Positions 26,888 to 37,562 of a stretch of DNA of 64,000 nucleotides are shown here, piece by piece (the stretch's first letter is position 1; every line of letters begins with the position of its first letter). The notes beneath the pieces were generated by a model. The model searched no databases and was not told the DNA's origin. It worked only from the letters and a program-made list of their open reading frames with translations. Position numbers and translations under genes: made by a program. Origin of the DNA: Methylobacterium sp. J-026 (GTDB lineage: Bacteria; Pseudomonadota; Alphaproteobacteria; Rhizobiales; Beijerinckiaceae); contig NZ_JAKSYC010000163.1 of the NCBI RefSeq assembly GCF_022829585.1, positions 25,598 through 89,597 of the forward strand. The letters are read 5' to 3'.

Positions 26888-27747
26888 GGCGCGCCCCCGT
26901 AGCCGACCACGAACAGGCCGAGCCGGTCCGCCTCCGCGGCGGTGGCGGCGCGGTCGATCACCAGGGTCCCGCCGGCTTCGAGGGCGAGGCCGACACAGCC
27001 GGCCCGGGCGGCGTTGCGCACCGTGCGCGGCCCGACCGCCGGCAGGTCGACGCGCAGATCCTGGCCGACCTTGGGCGCCTTCACCAGCACGGTCGCGGGG
27101 AGCGGCCGCCCCCAGCCGAGCGGTCGCCGCCCGAGGGCGCGCGCCCGGGCGAGCATCCGGTCCGTCCCTTCGGGTCCCTCGGCGGCCAGCACCCGCGCGC
27201 CGGCCACCACCACGGCCTGCCCGAGGTCGAAGGGCGAGAGCGCGGCCAGCACGCCGCACCCGGTCCGGATCGAGGCCGCCGCCTCCGCGCCCGGCGCCCG
27301 GCGCCCGATCGGCCCCTCCGGGCAGAGCAGATCCGGCGCCGCCTCGTGGACGCCGAGGATCCGGTGACCCTCCTCCTCGACGAGGGTCAGCGCCGCGCGC
27401 AGGAGCCGGTCGTCGCCGCCGCCCGCGATGGCGCGCAGGGCCTCCCGGTTGCGCAGGGCCGCCCCGGCGTTGAGGATCGCCGCCGGGCTCGGGCGCGAGA
27501 CGCCCCCGGCCGGGATCACGATGGCCGGCCCCCATCGGCGCAGCAGCTTCAGGGTGGCGGCGAGGTCGAGGAGGTCGACGGTGGCATCCGCGCTAGCGCG
27601 CAGGCCCCGCCCGGTGAAGCCGCGCAACGCGATCACCCGGAACGGCCGACGCGCCCGGCGCAGGGATTCGGCGACGAGTTCGGGCAGGCGCCCGGCCCCG
27701 GCGATCAGCACGAGGGAGCCCTCGGGCACAGGATCGGCCTCCGCCAT
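26884..27747 (-). CDS. lpxI: UDP-2,3-diacylglucosamine diphosphatase LpxI
   Basis: The 287-residue DUF1009-family enzyme cleaves UDP-2,3-diacylglucosamine to lipid X and UMP. It is the LpxI form used by many alphaproteobacteria in place of LpxH. N-terminal VLIAGAGRLPELVAESLRRA and the C-terminal LVKAPKVGQDLRVDLPAVGP and LALEAGGTLVIDR are characteristic. It sits 12 bases after lpxA and overlaps lpxB by 4 bases, so the three are translated as a unit. No lpxH is seen in the window, as expected. Confidence 0.93.
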   Translation of the reverse strand: MAEADPVPEGSLVLIAGAGRLPELVAESLRRARRPFRVIALRGFTGRGLRASADATVDLLDLAATLKLLRRWGPAIVIPAGGVSRPSPAAILNAGAALRNREALRAIAGGGDDRLLRAALTLVEEEGHRILGVHEAAPDLLCPEGPIGRRAPGAEAAASIRTGCGVLAALSPFDLGQAVVVAGARVLAAEGPEGTDRMLARARALGRRPLGWGRPLPATVLVKAPKVGQDLRVDLPAVGPRTVRNAARAGCVGLALEAGGTLVIDRAATAAEADRLGLFVVGYGGAP

Positions 27748-27759
27748 GGCCCGGGCCGT

Positions 27760-28578
27760 TCAGGCGGCGCCGATCGGGGTCGGGACCTCGCGCGGCGTGC
27801 AGATCGAGCGCTTGCCACCGACGCGGATGAAATCGAGGATCTCCCGCACCGCCGCGTGGGACTCGAAGGTCGCGGCCACGTCCTCCACGCGCTCCATCAG
27901 CGTGCCCTCCGGGGCGAAGAGCAGGCGGTAGGCCCGCCGCAGGGCGTGGATGTCCTCCCGGGCGAAGCCCCGGCGCTGCAGGCCGATGATGTTGAGCCCC
28001 GACAGGCAGGCCCGGTTGCCCAGCACCATCCCGTAGGGAATGCAGTCGTTCTCCAGGCCCGAGAGCCCGCCCACGAAGGCATGGGCCCCGACCCGGGCGA
28101 ACTGGATCACGGCGGCGCCGCCGCCGAGGATCGCGTAATCGCCCACCGCGCAATGGCCGGCCAGCATCACGTTGTTGGAGAAAATGACGTGATCGCCCAC
28201 CCGGCAATCGTGGCCGACATGGGAATTGGCCAGGAAGGTGCCGTGATCGCCCACCACCGTCTCGAGGCCGCCGCCGCTCGTGCCGGGATTCATGGTGACG
28301 CCCTCGCGGATCAGGCAATCCGAGCCGATCGTGAGGGTCGAGGCCTCGCCCCGGTATTTCAGGTCCTGCGGCGGGTGCCCGATCGACGCGAAGGGGAAGA
28401 TCCGGGTGCGCGGGCCGATCGTGGTGCGGCCCGCCAGGACCACGTGGCTGACGAGTTCACAATCCGGCCCGAGCTCGACCTCGGGCCCGACATGGCAGAA
28501 GGGACCGATCCGCACCCCGTCGCCGATCCGCGCGCCCGGCTCGATCACGGCGCTCGCGTGGATCGCGGCCGCGCTCAC
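27760..28578 (-). CDS. lpxA: UDP-N-acetylglucosamine O-acyltransferase
   Basis: The 272-residue left-handed beta-helix acyltransferase performs the first step of lipid A synthesis. Hexapeptide repeats begin at [20 protein letters not shown]. The catalytic His lies in [11 protein letters not shown], and [18 protein letters not shown] and [12 protein letters not shown] are family motifs. GTG 28578 overlaps the fabZ stop as GTGA, and this start gives the standard length. The C-terminal helical domain is complete. Confidence 0.94.
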   Translation of the reverse strand: MSAAAIHASAVIEPGARIGDGVRIGPFCHVGPEVELGPDCELVSHVVLAGRTTIGPRTRIFPFASIGHPPQDLKYRGEASTLTIGSDCLIREGVTMNPGTSGGGLETVVGDHGTFLANSHVGHDCRVGDHVIFSNNVMLAGHCAVGDYAILGGGAAVIQFARVGAHAFVGGLSGLENDCIPYGMVLGNRACLSGLNIIGLQRRGFAREDIHALRRAYRLLFAPEGTLMERVEDVAATFESHAAVREILDFIRVGGKRSICTPREVPTPIGAA

Positions 28579-29051
28579 TCGGTCACCAGCATGGCGCCGA
28601 TCTCGGCCTCCGCTACCAGGGTGCCGTCGACCCGGGCCTCGCCGCGGAACCACCACATGGTCCGGCGCTGGTTCATCTTCCGCATGTGGAAGCGCACCTG
28701 ATCGCCGGGGGTGACCGGCTTGCGGAACTTGCACTTGTCGATGGTCATGAAGAACACCTGCTTGGTGCGCAGCTCGTCCGTGCGGATATGACGGCAGCAG
28801 ATCGCCCCGGCCGTCTGGGCCATGCCCTCGATCAGCAGCACGCCCGGGAAGACCGGCAGGCCGGGAAAATGCCCCATGAATTGCGGCTCGTTGGCCGTGA
28901 CGTTCTTGATCCCGACGCAGGATTCGTCGCGGTCGATCTCGACGATGCGGTCGACCATCAGGAACGGATAGCGGTGCGGCAGCAATTCCAGCAGCGTCTG
29001 GATATCGGCTATGCCCAGCTCGCCGCCGGTCTCGCGCGCCGCCTCACTCAT
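28575..29051 (-). CDS. fabZ: 3-hydroxyacyl-ACP dehydratase
   Basis: The 158-residue hot-dog-fold enzyme dehydrates (3R)-hydroxyacyl-ACP in fatty acid synthesis. The expected [16 protein letters not shown] and active-site [20 protein letters not shown] (His and Glu) are present. I start at ATG 29051 ([10 protein letters not shown]); an ATG at 29093 would add 14 residues. It shares 3-hydroxyacyl-ACP with LpxA/LpxD, explaining its place between lpxD and lpxA. The gap to lpxD is 133 bases; its stop overlaps lpxA. Confidence 0.93.
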   Translation of the reverse strand: MSEAARETGGELGIADIQTLLELLPHRYPFLMVDRIVEIDRDESCVGIKNVTANEPQFMGHFPGLPVFPGVLLIEGMAQTAGAICCRHIRTDELRTKQVFFMTIDKCKFRKPVTPGDQVRFHMRKMNQRRTMWWFRGEARVDGTLVAEAEIGAMLVTE

Positions 29052-29184
29052 CAAATCCCGCACCTCGACGTGCCGCCCGCGGCGGCCTGGCATCCGGCCG
29101 CCGATGGCGGACAGAGCGCTCTCTTCGGAAGAAATCGCCGGAAGCGCAAGGCCTTCCGGACAAACCGGCCGGATCCGGGAGGGC

Positions 29185-30243
29185 TCAGGCCTCGTCCTCC
29201 GCCGGGGCCTTCCCGGAGCGCTCGGCGAGGCGCGCCAGCGTCGTCAGCTCGCGGAACCAGGCCCGGACCGGCTTGGCCGGCGTCCCGCCCCAGCGGCTGC
29301 CCGGGGGCACGTCGCGGTTGACGTTGGACGAGCCGGCGATCTGCGCGCCGCGTCCGATGCGCAGATGGCCCACCACCCCCACCTGCCCGCCGAGGACCAC
29401 GTAATCCTCCAGCGTGGTCGAGCCGGAGATGCCGACCCCGGATACGATCACGCAGTGGCGCCCGATGACGACGTTGTGGGCGATCTGCACGAGGTTGTCG
29501 ATCTTGGTCCCCTCCCCGATCACCGTATCGCGCGAGGCGCCCCGGTCGATCGTGGTGTTGGCGCCGATCTCGACATCGTCCTGCACGATCACCCGGCCGA
29601 TCTGCGGGACCTTGAGATGCGTCGCGCCCATGGCGAAGCCGAACCCGTCCTGGCCGAGCCGCGCCCCCGGGTGGAGGATCACCCGGTTCCCCAGCAGGGC
29701 GTGGCTGAGGGTCGTGCCGGCGCCGATCGCGCAGTCGCGCCCGATGCGCACGCCCGGGCCAATCACCGCGTTCGGGCCGACCACCGTCCCCGCCCCGATC
29801 TCGGCGCCCGGGCCGATCACCGCACCCGGATCGACCGTGACGCCGTCCTCGAGCCGGGCCTCCGGATGGACATGGGCCCCCGGGGCGATGCCGCGGGCGG
29901 CGAATTGCGAGCCGGGACGCAGGGCGTCGGGGTGAAGGCGCCCGAGCAGCGTGGCGTAGGCGCGGTAGGGATCGCGGCTGACCAGGGCGACGGTCCCGGC
30001 CGGGCACCGGGCCACGAACCGTGGCGAGACCAGGCAGGCGCCCGCCCGGGTCGTGGCCAGCGCGTCGCCGTAGCGGGCATTGTCCATGTAGGCGAGGTGC
30101 TGCGGCCCCGCATTTTCCAGGGGCGCCGCACCGACGAGCCGAGCTTGCGGATCGGCGCCCTCCGGGAGGGCGGCGCCGGCGACCCCCGCGATCTCCGCGA
30201 GGGTCAGATCTGCCGCGGCGGCGAAGAAGATGAGGTCGGTCAT
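29185..30243 (-). CDS. lpxD: UDP-3-O-(3-hydroxyacyl)glucosamine N-acyltransferase
   Basis: The 352-residue lipid A acyltransferase has an N-terminal uridine-binding domain (about 1-110; [13 protein letters not shown]) followed by hexapeptide repeats of the left-handed beta-helix. The catalytic-His region is [34 protein letters not shown] is a family block, and a C-terminal helix ends the chain. It is preceded by bamA with 52 bases between, the usual bamA-lpxD order. Confidence 0.94.
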   Translation of the reverse strand: MTDLIFFAAAADLTLAEIAGVAGAALPEGADPQARLVGAAPLENAGPQHLAYMDNARYGDALATTRAGACLVSPRFVARCPAGTVALVSRDPYRAYATLLGRLHPDALRPGSQFAARGIAPGAHVHPEARLEDGVTVDPGAVIGPGAEIGAGTVVGPNAVIGPGVRIGRDCAIGAGTTLSHALLGNRVILHPGARLGQDGFGFAMGATHLKVPQIGRVIVQDDVEIGANTTIDRGASRDTVIGEGTKIDNLVQIAHNVVIGRHCVIVSGVGISGSTTLEDYVVLGGQVGVVGHLRIGRGAQIAGSSNVNRDVPPGSRWGGTPAKPVRAWFRELTTLARLAERSGKAPAEDEA

Positions 30244-30295
30244 GCGCGATAACGCGCCGGCCCGGGTGATCCGGCCGGCGCGCTTGAGATTTTGA

Positions 30296-32866
30296 TCAGA
30301 AGCGCGAGCCGCCGGAGAAGCGGAACGCCTGGGTCTGATCCTTGCCGATATGCCCGATCTTGTTGAGCAGCGGCACGTACACGGACTGACCCTCGTCCTT
30401 CGTCAGGGCGTAGGCGTAGTCGAAGCGGATCGGGCCGAGCGGCGAGTTCCACAGGATGGACGCGCCCACCGAGGAGCGGATCGCGGCGGTGTCGCGGACG
30501 TTCACGCATTCCGGCTCGACGCCGATGGTGAAGGCCGAGAAGTTGCACTTTCCGGTCTGCGGCGCGGTGCCGTTGATGAACCCGTCGCCGTTCACGTCGA
30601 AGCTGCGCTTGCTGTGATAGCCGAACAGCGTGCCGGCATCGGCGAAGAGCGCGCCCTTCAGGCCCAGGTCGCGCGGGACGCCCGGCAGCGGGAACTGCAC
30701 TTCGAGGGTACCGCCGATATAGGTCGAGCCGCCGATCGCGTTCGAGCGGGCGTCGGCGATGCCGACGTCGCGCGGACCGATGCCGTTCGGCGCGAAGCCG
30801 CGGACCAGCGACGGGCCGAGGAAGAACTCGTCGGTGACCCGCAGGGGCTGGCCGTTGATCGACTGGATGTGGCCGCCCTGGAACCGGACGAAGCCGATCA
30901 CGTCCTCGAAGAGCTCCTTGTAGTAGCGCGCATCGGCGGTCACGCGGAAGAACTTGGAGTCGCCGCCGAGGCCGGCCACGTCGGGCTTCAGCTCGGCGTA
31001 GAGGCCGTTATGGGGCGCGCCGACGACGTCGAGGGTCGAGTAGGCGAGCGTCAGGCCGGCCAGGGAGGTCAGCGTGTTGCCCTGCGAGCCCTTGATGGCG
31101 ATCGAGGCCTCGCCGTCATAGGCGCAGTTCGGGTAGAGCGCCTGCCCGCCGATGTTGCGGCCGGTATTCGGGTCGATCGTGCCCGCCGCGTAGGTGGCGG
31201 TGTAGCCGGGGATCGGCACCGAGCAATCGTTGTACGGCCGCTTCAGGGTGTTCGGCACCTTCAGCTCGGTGTTGTACAGCGAGTAGCGCAGCGTGACGCC
31301 GAACTCCTCGGTGATCGGCAGGCCGAGGCGGAGCTGCCCGCCATAGACCGTGGTCTCGTAGCGCGAGTACCGGGTCAGGTCGGAGTACTTGTAGAAGGCG
31401 TCGAAGCCGGCGGCGAGGCGGTAGCCGAGGAAGTACGGCTCGGTGAACGAGAAGTCGACGCCGCGCGAGTACTGGCCGCCGGTGCCCGCGAGGCGGACAT
31501 ACTGGCCGCGGCCGAGGAAGTTCGACTCGGAGACCGAGACCTCGCCGATGATGCCGTCCTGGGTGGAGTAGCCACCGGCCACCGAGAACGAGCCCGTGGG
31601 CTGATCCTCAACGTCGATGTTGATCACCACCCGGTCCGGGGCCGAGCCCGGCTCGTTGGAGAAGCGGACCTTCTTGAAGAAGCCCAGCCCGTTCAGGCGC
31701 CGCTCGGCGCGGTCGGTGAGCACGCGATTGTAGGCGTCGCCCTCGGCGATATCGAGTTCGCGGCGGATGACGTAGTCGCGGGTGCGGGTGTTGCCCCGGA
31801 TGTTGATGCGCTCGACGTAGACGTGCGGGCCGTCCTCGACCACGAAGCCCAGGGAGACCTGGTGGGTCGCCGGGTCGCGCTGGCCGGTCGGGCGGACCTG
31901 CGCGAACGGGTAGCCCGCGCGGTTCACCTCGCGGGTGACGTTGTTCAGCGTCTTCTCGACATCGTCGGCGTTGTAGACGTCACCCACGGCGGCCGTGATG
32001 CCGCCGTCGAGCCGGGCGGTATCGAGCCCGGGCAGGCGCGTATCCACCTGGACCGCGCCGACCTTGTACTGCTCGCCCTCGTTCACCGTGACGGTGATGA
32101 CGTAGCCGGAGGACTCGCCCTCGACGTAGCGGGCGTCGGCGCTCACCACCTGGAAATCGGCGTAGCCGTTCTTCAGGTAGTAGCGGCGCACCTGGTCGAG
32201 GTCGTTGGTGATACGGTCGGGATCGTAGACATCGGAGGTCTTGATGAACGACAGGAAGTTCATCTCCGAGGAGCTCATCAGCCCCTTCAGGGTCCGGTCC
32301 GAATAGGCGTTGTTGCCGACGAAGTTGATCGAGATGATGCCGGTCTTGTCGCCCTCGTCGACCTGGTAGATCACGTCGACGCGGCCGTTGGGCAGGTCGA
32401 CGGTGCGGTAGGTCACCTTGGCGGTGCCGCGGCCGAAGCGCTTGTAGACGTCGCGGATGCGCGCCAGATCGGCGTTGACGATCGCCTCGCTGTAGGGGCC
32501 GCGGGCCTTGGCCTCGACCACGCCCTCCAGGGTCGCCTTCTCGATCTTCTTGTTGCCCTCGAAGACCACGCGGTTGATCAGGTTGTTCTCGCGGACGGTG
32601 ACCACCGTGCGCCCGCCCGACTGGGCGACCTTCACGTCCGAGAACATGCCGCTCGCCAGCAGATTGCGGCGGGCCTCCTCGGCCGAACCCGACGCCGTGC
32701 CGGTCACGTAGGACCGGACCGTATCGGCATCGACGCGCTGGTTGCCCTGGACGACGATCTGCTGCGCCTGGGCCGCCCCGCCCAGGACGACGCCAAGACC
32801 AGCAGTGACTAGGACGATGGTTCTCCGCACCGACTTGCGTCGGTGCTTCCCCGTCAACGACATCAT
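30296..32866 (-). CDS. bamA: Outer membrane protein assembly factor BamA
   Basis: The 856-residue outer-membrane insertase folds beta-barrel proteins. A signal peptide ([22 protein letters not shown]) is followed by five POTRA repeats (about 32-430; e.g. [20 protein letters not shown]) and a 16-strand barrel. The barrel has [13 protein letters not shown] near the lid/loop 6 region (usual VRGF/Y motif) and a C-terminal aromatic in [12 protein letters not shown] 32866 is chosen; a tandem ATG at 32863 is equivalent. It lies downstream of rseP in the envelope cluster, with a 435-base gap that probably holds its own promoter. Confidence 0.95.
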   Translation of the reverse strand: MMSLTGKHRRKSVRRTIVLVTAGLGVVLGGAAQAQQIVVQGNQRVDADTVRSYVTGTASGSAEEARRNLLASGMFSDVKVAQSGGRTVVTVRENNLINRVVFEGNKKIEKATLEGVVEAKARGPYSEAIVNADLARIRDVYKRFGRGTAKVTYRTVDLPNGRVDVIYQVDEGDKTGIISINFVGNNAYSDRTLKGLMSSSEMNFLSFIKTSDVYDPDRITNDLDQVRRYYLKNGYADFQVVSADARYVEGESSGYVITVTVNEGEQYKVGAVQVDTRLPGLDTARLDGGITAAVGDVYNADDVEKTLNNVTREVNRAGYPFAQVRPTGQRDPATHQVSLGFVVEDGPHVYVERINIRGNTRTRDYVIRRELDIAEGDAYNRVLTDRAERRLNGLGFFKKVRFSNEPGSAPDRVVINIDVEDQPTGSFSVAGGYSTQDGIIGEVSVSESNFLGRGQYVRLAGTGGQYSRGVDFSFTEPYFLGYRLAAGFDAFYKYSDLTRYSRYETTVYGGQLRLGLPITEEFGVTLRYSLYNTELKVPNTLKRPYNDCSVPIPGYTATYAAGTIDPNTGRNIGGQALYPNCAYDGEASIAIKGSQGNTLTSLAGLTLAYSTLDVVGAPHNGLYAELKPDVAGLGGDSKFFRVTADARYYKELFEDVIGFVRFQGGHIQSINGQPLRVTDEFFLGPSLVRGFAPNGIGPRDVGIADARSNAIGGSTYIGGTLEVQFPLPGVPRDLGLKGALFADAGTLFGYHSKRSFDVNGDGFINGTAPQTGKCNFSAFTIGVEPECVNVRDTAAIRSSVGASILWNSPLGPIRFDYAYALTKDEGQSVYVPLLNKIGHIGKDQTQAFRFSGGSRF

Positions 32867-33301
32867 GCAATCGCCCGTTTCTGTTCTGGTCGCGGGGGTT
32901 AGCCCGTCACAGGCGACCGTTGGTCGGCCGTCCTGATCACCTGGTCCAAGCGTGGCTTCGGTCCAAGCGTAGCTCTTAGCGGGATTCCCCTGCCAAGCAA
33001 ACGCGCGGGAGGCCATCGTCAGGGGATTTTGGGGGGTCGTGGCCTTCGCGCCACTTAACGAAGCGCCCCGTCGGTCGGCAAACGGCGGATCGTGGTAAAC
33101 GCCGCGTAAACACCTGCCACAGCGCGATTTTTCACGCCCGCAGAGGAACGTGGTCACGGCCTGTTAACCGGATTTTGACCCGTCGGCGGGGCCGAGATCG
33201 GGCGGCTTCGGGGCCGGATCGCGGCGGGAATCAGGCATCGTTTCCGGTGGAGATCGGACAGGATCCCCAGGCGCCTCCCGCCGGTCCGCAACGCCTCCGG
33301 A
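32867..33301. other. Intergenic region upstream of bamA
   Basis: There are 435 bases between rseP and bamA without a convincing gene. It probably carries a bamA promoter on the minus strand, separating bamA from the rseP transcript. I could not fix -35/-10 boxes, and no tRNA or strong hairpin was recognised. Confidence 0.45.
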
Positions 33302-34456
33302 TTAGGTGTTCCGCCAGGACGCGCCGAGGTTGAGGATGTCGTTCCAGGCGGCGAACAGCATCAGCATCAGGACCAGCGCGAGGCCGATCCGGAAGCCGAT
33401 CTCCTGGGCGCGCTCGCTGAGCGGGCGGCCCCGGACCACCTCGAAGGCGTAGAACAGCAGGTGGCCGCCATCGAGCAGCGGCACCGGGAACAGATTCAGC
33501 AGGCCGATCGAGACCGATAGGAGCGCAATCAGCCCGACGAGGCCGCCGACGCCGCCGGTTTTGGCGACCTCGCCGGAGACGCGGGCGATGCCGATCGGAC
33601 CCGAGAGCTGGTCGGCGGATTCGCGGCCGGTGGCGAGCTTGCCGAGATACGAGAAGGTCCGCTCGACGACGAAGTAGGTCTCCTTCACGCCGAGGTTCAG
33701 GGACTCGACGGGCCCGTAGCGCACGAGGCGGGCCTCGGACCCGGCCGGCGAGCGGATGCCCAGCCGGCCGATCCGGTGGCGGCCGAACGGCGTCTTCTCC
33801 TCGAAGGTGGCGGGGGTCGCCTGGATGGTGATCGGGTGATCGTCGCGCTCCACCGTAAAGGTCAGCGGCGTCCCGGCGCTGCCCGTCACCGTCCGATACA
33901 TGGCGTTGAAGTCGCCGATCGTTTCACCGTCGATGGCGGTGATCACGTCGCCCGGCTGGAACCCGGCCTGGGCGGCGACGCTGCCCGGCTCCACCGAGGA
34001 AACCCGGGCGGGCAATTCGTAGCGTCCGCCGAGCCAGATCGCGCCGGCGAAGAGCAGGATCGCCAGGATGAAATTCGCCACCGGGCCGGCGGCGACGATC
34101 GCGGCGCGCTTGGCCACGGGCTGGGTCGGGAAGCTGATCGCCCGCTCCTGCGGGCTCATCCGGGCGACGGCCTCGGGGTCGGGCATGCTCGCCCCGTTCA
34201 CGTCGCCGTGGAACTTCACGTAGCCGCCGAGGGGGATCGCACAGAGCTTCCAGCGGGTGCCGCGGCGGTCGTTGAAGCCGAACAGTTCCGGCCCGAAGCC
34301 GAGGGAGAAGGCGTGGACGCCGACGCCGCACCAGCGGCCGACCAGGAAGTGGCCCATCTCGTGCACGAACACCACGACGGTGAGCACGAACAGGAACGGG
34401 ATCAGGGCGCCGAAGAAGCCACCGGCGGTGCCGCCCATCGCGTTGAGGAAGTCCAT
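33302..34456 (-). CDS. rseP: Site-2 zinc metalloprotease RseP
   Basis: The 384-residue intramembrane protease cleaves anti-sigma factors and signal-peptide remnants. The zinc motif HEMGH lies at 32-36 in the first membrane helix. A PDZ domain (about 130-210; VEPGSVAAQAGFQPGDVITAIDG) follows, and the second metal motif is in LNLFPVPLLDGGHLLFYAFE. ATG 34456 gives MDFLNAMGG, the natural family start; longer in-frame starts are unlikely. It normally follows dxr directly, but here an efflux module intervenes. Confidence 0.93.
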   Translation of the reverse strand: MDFLNAMGGTAGGFFGALIPFLFVLTVVVFVHEMGHFLVGRWCGVGVHAFSLGFGPELFGFNDRRGTRWKLCAIPLGGYVKFHGDVNGASMPDPEAVARMSPQERAISFPTQPVAKRAAIVAAGPVANFILAILLFAGAIWLGGRYELPARVSSVEPGSVAAQAGFQPGDVITAIDGETIGDFNAMYRTVTGSAGTPLTFTVERDDHPITIQATPATFEEKTPFGRHRIGRLGIRSPAGSEARLVRYGPVESLNLGVKETYFVVERTFSYLGKLATGRESADQLSGPIGIARVSGEVAKTGGVGGLVGLIALLSVSIGLLNLFPVPLLDGGHLLFYAFEVVRGRPLSERAQEIGFRIGLALVLMLMLFAAWNDILNLGASWRNT

Positions 34457-34592
34457 AAGCCGATCCCTGGCCGCCTTGGCGCCGGTATCCCGCTCCGGCA
34501 CATCCCGACATCCTAGCAGATCGGGGGGGCGCACCGCCAACGCAATCCTGCGCGGGATCGCGCAGCGTCGCGGCCCCCGGGGGGCTGGGCCG

Positions 34593-36179
34593 TCAGTGGC
34601 CCCCGCCGCCCCCGGGCCCCCCGCGCGGGCGCCGAACCAGCGGCACCGCGCAGGCCATCGCCAGGAACAACACGGTGAGGGCGAGGAACACGTCCTCGAA
34701 GGCCATCACCAGGCCCTGGATCCGCACCGTGTTGGTCATGGCCTTCAGCGCCATGTCGGGGGCGGCGCTGCCGAAGGATTCGAAGCCGCGCTGGAGGCTG
34801 TCGAGGCGCTCCAGGGCGGCGGTGCTCGTCCAGCTGAAGCGCTCGTGCAACCGGGCGAGATGCAGGTCCCACCGGTCGTTGAGGACCGTGTTGATCAGGG
34901 CGAGACCGACGGCGCCGCCGAGGTTGCGGGTGAGGTTGAACAGGCCGGAGGCGTTCTTCATCCGGGCCGGCGGCAGGGTGCCCAGCGCGATGTTGTTGAT
35001 CGGGATCATGCACAGCATGAGCGAGCAGCCGCGCAGGATCTGCGGCAGCAGCAGTTCCCTGAAGTCCCAATCCTTGGTGAGGCCGGTGACGATCCAGGTG
35101 CCGCAGGCGAAGCCCGCGAAGCCGAGCCCCATCATGATCCGCGGGTCGAGCTTGCCCGAGAGCCGGCCGGCGATCGGCGCGGTGATGAACATGAACAGCC
35201 CGGAGACGAACATCGTCTCGCCGATCATCAGCGCCGAGTAGCCGCGCACCCGGGCGAGATAGACCGGGTAGATGTAGGTGAGCCCGTAGAGCCCGATGCC
35301 CAGGACGAAGCTCGCGACGCAGCCGCTGGCGAAGTTGCGGTCGGAGAAGGCGCGCAGGTCCACGATCGGCTGCTTCGCCGTGAACACCCGCCAGAAGAAC
35401 AGCAGCCCCGAGACGCCGCAGATCACCGCGCAGGCGAACACCGCCTCGTCCTGCAGCCAATCGTGGTTCGGGCCCTCCTCCAGCACGTATTCGAGGCAGC
35501 CCAGGAAGCCCGCCATGAAGACCAGGCCCAGCCAGTCGAAGGCCTGCAGGAGCGCGTGGTTGGGCTTGTCGAAATCGACCAGGATCCAGGTCGAGACCGT
35601 GACGAAGATGCCGGGCACGACGTTGATCAGGAACAGCCAGTGCCAGGACATCAGGTCGGTCAGGTAGCCGCCGACCGTGGGGCCGATGGTCGGCGCCAGG
35701 GTCGCCACGAGGCCGATCATCGGCGAGACGATGGTGCGCTTCGAGGGCGGGAAGATCGTGAAGGCGGCCGCGAACACGGTCGGGATCATGCCGCCGCCGA
35801 TGAAGCCCTGCGCGGCCCGCCAGACGATCATCTCGCCGATCGACGTGGAGGTGGCGCACATCAGGCTCATCAGCGTGAAGCCGCCCGCCGAGATCGCGAA
35901 CATCCAGCGGGTCGAGAGCACCCGGGACAGGGTGCCGGAGAGCGGGATCGAGATCACCTCGGCGATAAGGTAGCTGGTCTGCACCCAGGGGATCTCGTCG
36001 CCCGAGGCCGACAGGCCGGCCTGGATCTCGTTCAGGGAAGCCGAGACGATCTGGATGTCCAGGATCGCCATGAACATCCCGAAGACCATGCAGACGAACG
36101 CCACCATGCGGCGGCGGTCCAGCGGGGGCTCGGCGGCGCGGGCCGGCGCGCCGGGCGTCAGGGCGGCGGTGGCGGCCAT
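34593..36179 (-). CDS. emrB: EmrB/QacA-type DHA2 multidrug efflux permease
   Basis: The 528-residue proton-drug antiporter has about 14 membrane spans. It has FMAILDIQIVSASLNEI (TM1 motif), WVQTSYLIAEVISIPLSG and motif C-like LAPTIGPTVGGYL. It starts 8 bases after the emrA stop, forming an emrAB operon under a divergent TetR regulator. With EmrA and an outer membrane channel it would expel drugs or lipophilic acids across both membranes; no TolC-like gene is in the window. It lies between dxr and rseP, inside a normally contiguous envelope cluster. Confidence 0.9.
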   Translation of the reverse strand: MAATAALTPGAPARAAEPPLDRRRMVAFVCMVFGMFMAILDIQIVSASLNEIQAGLSASGDEIPWVQTSYLIAEVISIPLSGTLSRVLSTRWMFAISAGGFTLMSLMCATSTSIGEMIVWRAAQGFIGGGMIPTVFAAAFTIFPPSKRTIVSPMIGLVATLAPTIGPTVGGYLTDLMSWHWLFLINVVPGIFVTVSTWILVDFDKPNHALLQAFDWLGLVFMAGFLGCLEYVLEEGPNHDWLQDEAVFACAVICGVSGLLFFWRVFTAKQPIVDLRAFSDRNFASGCVASFVLGIGLYGLTYIYPVYLARVRGYSALMIGETMFVSGLFMFITAPIAGRLSGKLDPRIMMGLGFAGFACGTWIVTGLTKDWDFRELLLPQILRGCSLMLCMIPINNIALGTLPPARMKNASGLFNLTRNLGGAVGLALINTVLNDRWDLHLARLHERFSWTSTAALERLDSLQRGFESFGSAAPDMALKAMTNTVRIQGLVMAFEDVFLALTVLFLAMACAVPLVRRPRGGPGGGGGH

Positions 36180-36187
36180 GGACCGGC

Positions 36188-37423
36188 TCAGCGGAGCGCG
36201 GTGCTGACCGGCGGCCCGGCGGCGGCCCGGTCGAGGACCGAGCGGTCCGCGCCGGCGCGGGTATCGACCCGCACCACCGCCGATAGGCCCGGCCGCAGCA
36301 GGCCCTCGCGGGCCACCGCCTCGGGCACGCGCACCCGCACCGGCAGGCGCTGAACGATCTTGGTGAAGTTGCCGGTGGCGTTGTCGGGCGGCAGGAGGCT
36401 GAACACCGACCCGGAGGCCGGCGAGAACGATTCCACCACCCCCTGGATCTCCCGGTCCGGATAGGCGTCGACCGTGACCGTCACCGGCTGGCCCGGGCGC
36501 ATGCGCTGGACCTGGGTCTCCTTGAAGTTCGCGTCGATGTGCACGCTCTGGAGCGGCACGAGGGCGGCGATCCGGGTCCCGGGCGCGACGTAGGCGCCGG
36601 CCTCCACGGCCTTGTTGCCGACGACCCCGTCGAAGGGCGCGCGGATCACCGAGAAGTCGAGGTCGCGGCGGGCCCGGTCAACGGCGGTGCGAAGTTCCGC
36701 CGCCACGCTCTCGGCTTCGCGCTTCTGCGCCTGGAGGACGTCGACATTGGCCCGCGCTGCGGCGAGGCCGGCCTCCATGGCCTTCACCGAGGCCTCGGTC
36801 CGGTCGCGGTCGGCGCGGGTCTGGTCGATGCGCGACTTGGCGACGTAATCCGCCTGCATCTGCATCGACCGGGCGAAATCCGCCTGGGCCCGGACGGCGT
36901 CGGCCCGGGTTGCGTCGAGCTGCGCGGCGGCCTGGGCGACCTGCGCCTGGGCCGCCTCGGCCTGCCGGGCGATCCGGGCGATGGTGCTCTCCTGGGTGGC
37001 GAGCTTGTCCTGCGCGGCCTGGAGGGCGAGGCGGTAATCGCCGTCGTCGAGCTTGGCGATCACGTCGCCCTTCCTGACCGACACGCCGTTCACCACCGGG
37101 ACGGATTCGAGGTAGCCCGAGACCTTCGCGGCGAGAACCGAGATGTCGGCCTGCACGTAGGCATCGTCGGTCGCGACGAAGAAGCGTCCGACCGTCCACC
37201 ACTGCCAGGCGACAGACGAGCCGATGCCGAGCGCGGCCACCAGCGCGGCGAGCAGGACGACTCGCCGGAGCGGGCGCTTGCGGGCGGGGGCCGCATCCAC
37301 GACGGGCATGGTCGGCTCTGGCGCGGCGGGGGCGGGTGCACGCGGTGTCGTGGTCTCGGCGCGCGTCTCGTCACCGCATTCGCCGGTGGGGGACGGCCGA
37401 TCGGCCTCCTCGCGGAGAGACAT
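36188..37423 (-). CDS. emrA: EmrA/HlyD-family membrane fusion protein
   Basis: The 411-residue periplasmic adaptor has one N-terminal membrane span (about 53-76, LRRVVLLAALVAALGIGSSV). A lipoyl/barrel-sandwich half DDAYVQADISVLAAKVSGYL follows, then a long coiled-coil hairpin (about 140-260, Ala/Gln rich) and the returning half DFSVIRAPFDGVVGNKAVE. ATG 37423 has GAGGTGG about 6 bases upstream. The first ~45 residues are Pro/Ala-rich and probably cytosolic. A TetR operator ends 20 bases upstream, so the operon is probably repressed at its start site. Confidence 0.9.
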   Translation of the reverse strand: MSLREEADRPSPTGECGDETRAETTTPRAPAPAAPEPTMPVVDAAPARKRPLRRVVLLAALVAALGIGSSVAWQWWTVGRFFVATDDAYVQADISVLAAKVSGYLESVPVVNGVSVRKGDVIAKLDDGDYRLALQAAQDKLATQESTIARIARQAEAAQAQVAQAAAQLDATRADAVRAQADFARSMQMQADYVAKSRIDQTRADRDRTEASVKAMEAGLAAARANVDVLQAQKREAESVAAELRTAVDRARRDLDFSVIRAPFDGVVGNKAVEAGAYVAPGTRIAALVPLQSVHIDANFKETQVQRMRPGQPVTVTVDAYPDREIQGVVESFSPASGSVFSLLPPDNATGNFTKIVQRLPVRVRVPEAVAREGLLRPGLSAVVRVDTRAGADRSVLDRAAAGPPVSTALR

Positions 37424-37442
37424 CGCACCACCTCACGGATAG

Positions 37443-37461
37443 TGACCGAACCGTTCGGTCA
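37443..37461. promoter_or_regulatory. TetR operator, emrA-proximal copy
   Basis: TGACCGAACCGTTCGGTCA is a perfect inverted repeat (TGACCGAAC, centre C, GTTCGGTCA) ending 20 bases before emrA. The same 9-base arms recur at 37511-37529. Confidence 0.86.
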
Positions 37462-37510
37462 AAAATTCGGCACCGCCTTGACGCGACTCCGAAAGCGCCT
37501 CAGGTTACGT

Positions 37511-37529
37511 TGACCGAACGGTTCGGTCA
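37511..37529. promoter_or_regulatory. TetR operator, tetR-proximal copy
   Basis: TGACCGAACGGTTCGGTCA is identical to the other copy except for the central base, and the symmetry extends one more base on each side. It is centred 68 bases from the first copy and lies 34 bases before the regulator ATG, suggesting autoregulation. Confidence 0.86.
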
Positions 37530-37562
37530 AGCGTGACAGCGTCTCGGACGCGGAGCGAAACC

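Noticed and set aside
37478..37506. TTGACG-based promoter for tetR
   Set aside because: The matching -10 at 17 bases (CAGGTT) is too poor to call; the operators are stronger evidence.
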